Positions 56,867-64,000 of a DNA stretch of 64,000 nt are shown piece by piece. Under the pieces are notes generated by a model. That model saw only the letters and a program-made list of their open reading frames with translations, ran no database searches and was not told the DNA's origin. Location: contig NC_090610.1 in NCBI RefSeq assembly GCF_004359215.1, forward strand, positions 13,343,295 to 13,407,294, written 5' to 3'. The DNA comes from Bremia lactucae (taxonomy: Eukaryota; Oomycota; Peronosporomycetes; Peronosporales; Peronosporaceae). The stretch's first letter is position 1; every line of letters begins with the position of its first letter. The position numbers and the translations under genes were made by a program.

Positions 56867-58143
56867 AAAGTTGTATCCCGCAAAGAAAGACAACTATCGC
56901 GCCATGCGCTGTGACAAATGAGTCGCCGTCCTCAACGAGGCATGGTCTGTATTGATGACAAAGGGTTTGCTGTCTATCAGCTGAACCCGAAAATCGACAT
57001 GGGCGTATTTCATTGCGAGAAGTTCCTTGTCGTGCGCTGGATAATTCTTCTCAGTGGCCTTAAGCTGCCGCGATTGAATCGAAATTACCCATTCATTACC
57101 ATTGGCATCCAGCTGCAAGAGATCACAGCCAATTGCAAAGTCTGATGCATCATACACCGCACTAAATGGACGATCCTCGTCCGGCAACGCCAATATTGGT
57201 GCCGACTTAAGGCTCAGCTTAATCGCTTCAAAAACTTGTTGAGCCTTCCCAGTCCACGATCAGACCACGTCGTTCTTCAGCAAGTTGGTCAATGGCCTAG
57301 CCATCTTTGCGTAATTCTCGCTGTACTGGTGCAAATATTTCGCGAGACCCAACCACTTGCGTTAATCCTTCTCGGATGACGGCGTTGGCCATTGTGTAAT
57401 TGCACGAATTTTCTCTGGATCCGCACGGATTCCATTCTTACTAATAAAACATCTAAGAAAGAGAATCTCTTCCGCCCCAAAGAGGCACTTGTTGATGTTT
57501 GAAAAAGTCGGTTTTCGCGCATACACATCAATACCGCTCGAAGGTGCTCGATATGGACCTGAACATCCGTTTTACCCCCTTCAGTCTTGCTGTGAACGAA
57601 TATATCGTCAAAATACGTCTGCGCGAATTGCCGCATCGGCCGAAAAGAGTTGCGTAATTAGCCTATTGCAAGGAGATGGAGCGTTAGAAAGCCCCTGGGC
57701 ATGACCAACCATTCCCACAACATCCCACTGGGAGTACTCACTCACTGCTGTGAGAGAAATATCTGTTTCCCTCATGAGTAGGTAATAATAGCCGTCGGCC
57801 ATGTCGAGCGCCAAAAAAATACTGCATCCGGCTTTATGTTGTTCTGCAACATATCTTTCCGAGGAATTGGCGTAAATGCCGGAATATTGACCGCATTCAA
57901 CTTGTTAAAGCATAAACCATGCGCCATTTCCAATTGCGTTGACGCACACATACGTCGGCGACGAGTGTGGCGACTTCGACTCTCGAACTAGGCTTGCTGC
58001 GTGCTTTTCCGCAAAGAATGCGTCAATAGCGTCCACTTGCTCCTTGGGCAGTGGCCATTGGCGCGTTGTACAGTACTTTGTACCCGGTTCCAGATCAATT
58101 TTGTGGCGTAAATACCAATCTGGAGGTAACACCGAGGGCGGAT
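56867..58143 (-). pseudogene. Type II gypsy RNase H and RT, copy B
   Basis: Nearly identical to 48803-50092, beginning at the same truncation point in RNase H. The RT start (DVVSEDPPSVLPPDWYLRHK) is still in frame with the linker that precedes it, giving one open frame from 58870 to 57905. This shows how the linker joins RT in the living element. Confidence 0.85.
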
Positions 58144-59422
58144 CTTCCGAGACCACATCCGGAAACTCCTTCAACAGAGGATAAAATGGATCCCTTGGAT
58201 TCTTCAGGATGGCCGAGCCGTACCTCTTCTGACGATGAGCCTTCCTCTCCTCGTCCAACACCTCCAGGTCCATGACCGAGGAGGTGTTCAACTTCACAGA
58301 CGTCGCTTCCCGACGTATGAGGACCACAACTTCTAGCGAACCCTCATTGAGGTCCGCTAGAAATTCCCTTTGGGATATCTCCTCACGCTCATACAATTCT
58401 TCGAGCTTAGGAAGCGGTTCCACCTCAATCATGTCCATGTCATGTCGATCCGCGACTATGATCTCTAATTCAGGAACTGAACCAGCCCCATCTTGGGCGT
58501 ATCGCCGTGCTCTTACACCTTCCTGTGGAGTTGAGCCAGTCTCACCGCTTTGTACGCGCTGTGCAACAGCTAAGATTTCCTGTGACAAGCTGAGCCCATC
58601 TTTGCCACGTGCGCATTGCCCACCGACTGCGTCTTCCTGGGTGGAGACTGACCCAGCCTCACCCCCCTTTACGCGTCGTCCAACGATAACGATTTCCTGT
58701 GAAGGAGTGAGCTCATCTTCTTCACGTGCGCGTCGCTCAACGACTGCGTCTTCCTCGGTGGAGACTGACCCAGCCTCATCACCCTTTACGCATCGTCCAA
58801 CAATTGCGATTTTATGTGACAAAGTGAACCCATCTTTGTCACGTGCGCGTCGCCCAGCGAGCCTCATCACCCTTTACGAGTCGTCCAAAGACTGCGATTT
58901 CGTGTGTAGGAGTGAACCCATCTTCTTCACGTGCGCGTTGCGCAGCTACAGCGTCTTTCTGAACGGTAATGACCACAGCATTACCGCTTGCGCAACCCCC
59001 CACGGTTACGTCTTCCGGCGAAGAAGGAAACGCGTCTCCTCCACTAATGTGTCGCCGAGCGATATCGCTTTCTTGAGCAGTTGTGACCGCCGCACTATCC
59101 CGTGCGCAACCGCCCACGGTTGTGACTTTTCATGAAAGAGCAATCACGACTCCTTCATTCGCGCGTCGCACAGCGACACGACTTCCTGCGCAGTAGTGAT
59201 CGCAGCTCTACCGCTTCCGCAACCACCCTCTATCGCGATTTCCGTTGTGAAGGCTGACCCAGCCTCAACACCTACTAAGGCCCCAGTCGATACTTGACGG
59301 CCTTCTCGATGCACCACCTCCGCCGAACCGGCAAAGAGATGTTTCGAGCGTGGAATGTGATATTCGTACACAAATCCATCGCGTGACGAAGAGAAGACAT
59401 CACCCACCAAGACTCGTTTCAC
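58144..59422 (-). pseudogene. Type II protease-RT linker with 117-base repeats, copy B
   Basis: Same repeats as copy A, with units at 58629 and 58746. It runs on into RT without a stop, so these units were translated as part of Pol. Upstream frames 59422-59144 and 59117-58839 belong to the same linker but are separated by stops. Confidence 0.75.
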
Positions 59423-59595
59423 GATTGGTTTTGTGACTAGCAGCCACGGTGCGACAACGCCAGTCGATACTTGGCTTATGCTTCATAAGCCATGGCATCT
59501 CTAGGATGAGATCATACCGATCGTCCATATCCAAGACAATTAACAGTTCTTCAAATTAAACCTCATCAAATTTGATTATTAAGGGTAATAGAACC

Positions 59596-59865
59596 TTACG
59601 AGTCGATACGATCGATCCTGTCGCTAGGCACCTTGCTGTTGCTCTTCGAGTCTTCAATAGCCTTGGCGTACAACGCTTGATTCTTCTCCACAGTGGCCTT
59701 AGTCGCGAAGTTGTATGACGCGCTCGAGTCAATCAAGACCGTCGTGGGGTCTTCGTACTTCTTCACCCTAGCGGTAACCACCACCAACTTTGACCGCACT
59801 GCGGGCACAGACAAACACAACAGTGTTGTTCGCGGGACTTGTTCTTCAGGAAGAGGAAGAGGCAA
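59596..59865 (-). pseudogene. Type II gypsy protease, copy B
   Basis: TTVLIDSSASYNFATKATVE carries the aspartic protease site, with the conserved Gly (or Thr-Gly) of DSG replaced by Ser. The substitution is shared with unit A. Confidence 0.75.
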
Positions 59866-59979
59866 CCTTCCTCCTTTCTTGAGAGCGCGTGTCCTCCCAG
59901 AAGGACGTCTCGCGCCTACTGAGAGACTTCGTTTACCGACTCTACAACGCTCACTGCGTTCAGAGGTTGCTTCGTCGAA

Positions 59980-60973
59980 GCAGGCTTGCTATGGACTATC
60001 TTCTATGGGTTCTTGAGGTAGTTTCTGCGACAATGACCAAGCGCATTACATTCGAAACAGTGACCACCGGCCCTTAAATATCCCCAGCGCGGACGCGCCG
60101 GTTCGGCCGATGATATCTCCATGGGGTGGAGCCTTCGGCGAATTCCGTCGACCCGACATGGCCCTAGGCCAATCTCGTGCAGTGGCCTTCCAGCAATGCT
60201 ATGTGCACAGCTTCGTTGAACGAAATCGCTTGGCGGCGAAAGAGTTCAGTGCGAATAGGACCGACTCGGACGCCGTCCATGAACACCGTAACATTTACTT
60301 CTTCCGACAACGGAGCCCCGGCCATGGCGGCCTCCAAATTTTAGAGCTTATTGACATAGTCCTGTAAGGACCGGTTTTGTTGCTTGCTCCGCAAGAACAA
60401 CGACCGATGACGGTAGGCTACGTTGGCGATCAGAAACGTCGTTCGCATCTCCTGAGCCATGAACTCCCACGATACAAAGTATTCCGGAGTAGACGTCTCC
60501 TTGGACATAGCTCACGCCCTTGCCCGACTTCGCAAATTCGAAAGGGCAAAGGCTACTTGAGAACTCGTGTCTCGAATCTGGCCTGCGCTCAGCGCAATCT
60601 CGATCTTCCGGATTCAAAAGAACAATCTATCCGCTTCCTTTCCGTCGAACGTGGGAACGCGGATCTTCATAGGCTTCAAAATATCTGGACGCGGCGTATG
60701 CGACGCGGTCGTTGAAGAGGCACCCTGTGCCTCAGCTCTCACTGCCGTACGTGCGGCATCTTGCGCCGCCGTACTCACGTGAGCAATGAGAGAGGACTCG
60801 AAGCGCTCGAAGCGCCCAATTTGAGCCCTTTGTTGGTCGGCAGTCAGGAAAGGGAACCCGACAAACGTCTCTTCGCCTAACAGACTGACCGTCCTTTCAA
60901 GTGTCGCCCAATGGGCATCGGAAAGGTGCCTGAGTGGCATATAGTCTTCAGGGTCATCCATTCTGAGGGCCAT
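59980..60973 (-). pseudogene. Type II gypsy gag
   Basis: Starting at ATG 60973: MALRMDDPEDYMPLRHLSDA, a helical segment, then MKIRVPTFDGKEADRLFF. After a frameshift near 60614 the Retrotrans_gag core follows with RSRARA, an in-frame TGA where a Trp is usual, AMSKETSTPEYFVSWEFMAQ and SLQDYVNKLQ. The zinc knuckle at about 60019-60070 reads CFECNALGHCRRNY (last Cys lost). The gag start lies about 30 bases downstream of the primer-binding site. Confidence 0.8.
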
Positions 60974-61003
60974 CCAAATTGTTTCAATCCTTGGCCGCGG
61001 GAT

Positions 61004-61021
61004 TGACTACAAGCGCTATCA
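61004..61021 (-). promoter_or_regulatory. Primer-binding site of the type II element
   Basis: The minus strand reads TGATAGCGCTTGTAGTCA two bases from the CA end of the LTR. It is related to the type I site (TGGTAGCATTTCGTAGTCC), which suggests the same tRNA primer. Confidence 0.65.
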
Positions 61022-61023
61022 GG

Positions 61024-61316
61024 TGTGACAGGGTCACACAGCAACTCACAGAGGAAGTTCTATACTGTTAGATATTGAGATCTTTATAGCAGTCTTACTA
61101 CAGTAATACATCAGGCTACTATATGCTACTAATTTAGTACTACTGAATATCAATACTTCGTACTTGAGGTGCCGACACGTATCATTCGTACCTAGCTAAG
61201 TCACAACGGTAACCCAGCTATATTCCTGATGTACTGACACCCCCCTCCCCGACCATATGGCATTGACACAATATCCTGAATGTGTCAGTACACCGGTCAC
61301 ATGTATCCCCGTTACA
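61024..61316 (-). mobile_element. Type II gypsy 5' LTR (293 bp)
   Basis: TGTGACAGGGTCACACAGC to TATCCCCGTTACA, matching 13771-14059 along its length. The primer-binding site and gag on its left make it the 5' LTR of a minus-strand element. It interrupts a type I LTR, whose remainder starts at 61317. Confidence 0.82.
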
Positions 61317-61619
61317 GTAACGATCTTCTATTTACTACTGAGCATATTATATTAATGACTAACTAAGTATGGCGCCTCCTTGCGCACCGCACAATCGTAC
61401 CTTATAACGAGTAGCGGGGTTGATTTAGACTTAAATCAACCAATCAATAGAGCTAATGGCTCATTGCGTCAATATTAACAAATTTTGTAAGAATGGAATT
61501 ATTTAAGTCAAAATTAAAGATAATAATTTTGTACTTCTTTTTTATTTCCTCTCATTGAAATTATATTTGTTATCACTCTTTATAGAAAATAATACTTATG
61601 CAACAAGACACCCGTTACA
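61317..61619 (-). mobile_element. Type I LTR, second half (split by type II)
   Basis: It begins GTAACGATCTTCTATTTACTA and follows the type I sequence, including the GCGCACCGC block and GGGGTTGATTTAGACTTAAA hairpin, to CACCCGTTACA at 61619. The first half of a type I LTR, cut at the same site, is at 13560-13770. Confidence 0.78.
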
Positions 61620-62162
61620 TCACTCTTTTGTAAATGTTGCTGATTGTAGCCTAGGTGATTCCATAGAAAAATTGAACCGCTCCATTGCCCATGAAGCCAA
61701 CATGGTTTGGCTCATCTTTCGGTCAGCTGCTTTCTTCATACAGATTTCACGTTTCTGATTGTAGGTGAGGCGGACCTGATACATAACGAATTTCATGTTT
61801 TAGTTATATGAACTTGTTCAGAATTATGGTCACCAATCAGCATGTTGATCCTCCTTAAAATCCAGCTGTGACCCCCCCCCAATAAACAAGGCGCTATTGT
61901 TATTTAAACTGTAGTAATGATATTTCCGCTAATCTATAATTTCCACTACTTTAAAGATTTTGCCTGCCACCGGAGCTATACGAAAGCAGAGGAATGAATG
62001 TAGTCAATTTTTTTATTGGCTGTCAGTTATTATTTTCTTAGCTTTCACGTTTGCCGAGTAAATTACCTATCCCTTCTTATATTTTAAATCTCACATCAAA
62101 CGGTCGTTTCCATTACGTATGAGCGATTTTTGATGAAGTTAAATTAAATTATTTTTTAATAA
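61620..62162. other. Intergenic region, WDR83 promoter side
   Basis: AT-rich, with a run of nine C near 61872. No coding or repeat feature was supported. It must hold the promoter of the WD40 gene. Confidence 0.45.
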
Positions 62163-63556
62163 ATGGCAGCAGAAGAAGTACCTACCGTCTGCATACGCGA
62201 GCTTCATGGTCACCACGGACCTATCAATTCCATTCGCTTTAATTGTATGTTAGTGCGCTGAACTTTCCTAACACACTCGGGCCGCTTGTCGTATTAAGCT
62301 TATATGATGCATTGCAGCCAAGGGCACTTACGTAATGACTTGCGGTCAGGACAAAACTATAAAGCTTTGGAACCCCCATCGCGACTGCGAAGAAAAGCCA
62401 AAGCAAGCTTTACTTGTAAAAACATACGAGGGCCGACACGGCTATGACGTACAGGATGTTACAATGTACGAGGAAGCACGAACTTGGGAAAAATGGTGAA
62501 TACCCAAGTGACGATTGGATGTGATATTTATCATTCGGTACGAAAGAGCTCGAGACAACTCAAAATTTGCCTCATGTGGTCGAGATCGAGCAGTCTTTAT
62601 GTGGGACGTACAAACTGCTAAGGTAATTCGCAAGTTCGAAGGCCACGAGCATGTAAGTGAACGGATTTATGATACAAAGACGTGGCTGAAGAATTTAATT
62701 TTTTACCTTATAGAGCGTGAATTGTGTGCAGTTTAACGCATACTCTTCAGTGCTGCTAAGTGGCTCCTACGACAAGACGGTTCGAGCCTGGGATATTAGG
62801 TGAATTTAGTTGTATGTCGACGTGATTTTCTGACTTTCCTGCTAACTTTTTCTCGGTTACTAGAGCTCGAAATGCATACATGCCGATTCAAATTCTTGAC
62901 GACTTTCGAGATAGTGTCACATCAATGGTTGTCACTGACCATGAAATAGTTGCAGGGTTGGTAGGGAAAATACGCGAAGCGAAACAATATTGATGTATTT
63001 CTTGACCTGAAGGTGCGTCGACGGCATTGTGCGCACGTACGACCTCCGTGCTGGACAACTCTTTCGTGAACATATTAACGGTATATTCGAAGGCAATTCC
63101 TATAACTAATGTACTTATTAATTGATTCCCACCGGTGATGATGTAGAACCTGTGGTGTCGGTTACTCAATCCCCTGATGCGCGCTTTATTCTTGCTGGAT
63201 GTCTTGATGGATCCATTCGACTTATCGAGAAAGTGAATGGGAGAGAAATAAAGAGGTGCGGTCGCGCGAACGCTTTTTAGGTCTTATTTTTGATTGATCA
63301 CGCCCGTCATAGCTTTCGTGGACACATCGTGCAAAATTACAAAATTGAATGTACGATCTCAAGTTCTGGAGCCTTCGTGCTTAGTGGTTCCGAAGATGGA
63401 AAAGTTTATTGGTGGGACCTCGTAGACGAAAAGTGTCGGAATTCGTTTTCGGCACATGCCAAACCTGTTCGAGCCCTCGGATACCATCCTGAGGGAAGCA
63501 TGTTAGTCACTGGCTGTGTGGACGGCTCCGGCAAAGTCTGGTCACATAATGGATAA
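62163..63556 (+). CDS. WDR83: WD repeat protein WDR83/MORG1 (311 residues, 8 exons)
   Basis: A seven-bladed WD40 propeller, known in animals as the MORG1 scaffold of the ERK pathway and as a splicing-associated factor. Exons: 62163-62244, 62318-62465, 62547-62652, 62714-62799, 62864-62956, 63013-63080, 63147-63255, 63313-63556; GT-AG ends and phases match and the total is 312 codons with stop, against about 315 residues in human. Blade motifs in order: CGQDKTIKLWNP, CGRDRAVFMWDVQ, SGSYDKTVRAWDIR, AGCVDGIVRTYDLR, AGCLDGSIRLIEK, SGSEDGKVYWWDLV, TGCVDGSGKVWS. HGYDVQDV and YKIECTISSS are family-typical segments between blades. Introns are 53 to 81 bases. No defect seen. The nearest neighbour on the left is the split type I LTR, 543 bases upstream of the ATG. 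Confidence 0.93.
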
Positions 63557-63919
63557 TCAAGACCACTAGTTTGGCTGCATTAATGCGGCAACGCACTTTA
63601 TTTGCTCGTATTACACTCATCTGTGGAAATAATTGGTTTCGTCTTGAAGAGCTCTTGTACTTACGACAAATATAAGACTTTTTGGCAAAGTGATTGCTGT
63701 TGATTTGCATAAGTAACTATAGTAAAGCAGCACACGCCGTATTGACTTCTTAATTTAATCAAATCGAGTACTCATGATTGCATTCATTTTATATTGATGC
63801 AACACAACTAAAATCTAAATCGTCCTGTGGCCAAAAAGCGGTCTTCTTTATAAATTTAGCTTCCAGCGACAAGGAGGACGCGACTCTCAATACCAAGTTG
63901 TATGTACTTTTCTTCTCAA
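63557..63919. other. Intergenic region
   Basis: The 3' flank of the WD40 gene is AT-rich with no further feature. Confidence 0.45.
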
Positions 63920-64000
63920 GTCTACTCCTCTGCAGGGCATGCGACTGCAGTGAACAGGTCCCAGATGTTGCCATTTACAAAGTCGTTGTCTACGATGCTC
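63920..64000 (-). CDS. Probable C-terminal end of a minus-strand gene (partial)
   Basis: The minus-strand frame entering from the right edge reads SIVDNDFVNGNIWDLFTAVA, then CPAEE and a TAG at 63922-63920. The composition is typical of coding sequence, and a gene convergent with the WD40 gene is plausible here. Too short to name. Confidence 0.35.

Larger units (their letters stand above)
52067..60129. repeat. Unit B of the 8-kb tandem duplication
   Basis: Starting GACAGGATCATGGCTG, it matches 44016-52065 throughout. It differs by point changes and by indels near 55095 (about 30 extra bases), 55375 (about ten extra), 55745 (about 28 fewer) and 55835 (about eight extra). The half from 56160 on is almost identical to the other unit. 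Confidence 0.95.

Noticed and set aside
1..64000. RxLR or Crinkler effector genes
   Set aside because: No frame with signal peptide followed by RxLR-dEER, or with LFLAK, was found; an RFLR string at about 31120 is inside DNA-PKcs.

Overview
The window looks like chromosomal DNA of an oomycete, most likely a Peronosporales species (Phytophthora or downy mildew). The evidence is short introns of about 50 to 110 bases in otherwise conserved eukaryotic genes, AT-rich intergenic DNA, and long tracts of dead Ty3/gypsy and Ty1/copia retroelements whose LTRs begin TGTAACGGGG and end CCCGTTACA. The species cannot be named from the sequence alone.

Layout. 1-17.6 kb is retroelement debris: LTRs of one family (type I), a LINE reverse transcriptase scrap, a tRNA-derived SINE with a clean target-site duplication, gypsy integrase, RNase H and RT fragments on both strands, three different chromodomains, and the 3' half of a second gypsy family (type II) sitting inside a type I LTR. 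18.3-41.4 kb is the host gene island: an MFSD1-like transporter (+), a guanylate-binding-protein-like GTPase with a C-terminal PH domain (+, 12 exons), importin beta-1 (-, 3 exons) and a complete DNA-PKcs gene (-, 13 exons, about 3990 residues). 41.6-61.6 kb is again retroelement: a copia element, an uncharacterised 2.7 kb stretch, and the 5' half of a type II gypsy element. About 8.05 kb of this appears twice in tandem (44016-52065 and 52067-60129), the copies separated by one N. 62.2-63.6 kb is an eight-exon WDR83/MORG1 gene (+). A probable gene end on the minus strand runs off the right edge.

Main structural observations. (1) The 8 kb tandem duplication with a single N at the joint is most simply an unmerged contig overlap, possibly two haplotypes. 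(2) The left part of a type I LTR (13560-13770) and the complementary right part (61317-61619) are both interrupted at the same nucleotide by a type II LTR, with matching five-base duplications. The type II halves inside them share about 1.9 kb of RNase H, RT and linker, including the same frameshift. The host gene block is therefore bracketed by direct repeats of one dead, nested retroelement.

The five host genes are housekeeping (nuclear import, DNA double-strand-break repair, membrane transport, MAPK or splicing scaffold, GTPase) and show no operon-like or pathway grouping. I joined exons by eye using GT-AG boundaries and reading phase; each of the four multi-exon models closes in frame. 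No RxLR or Crinkler effector, CRISPR array, rRNA or functional tRNA gene was seen.
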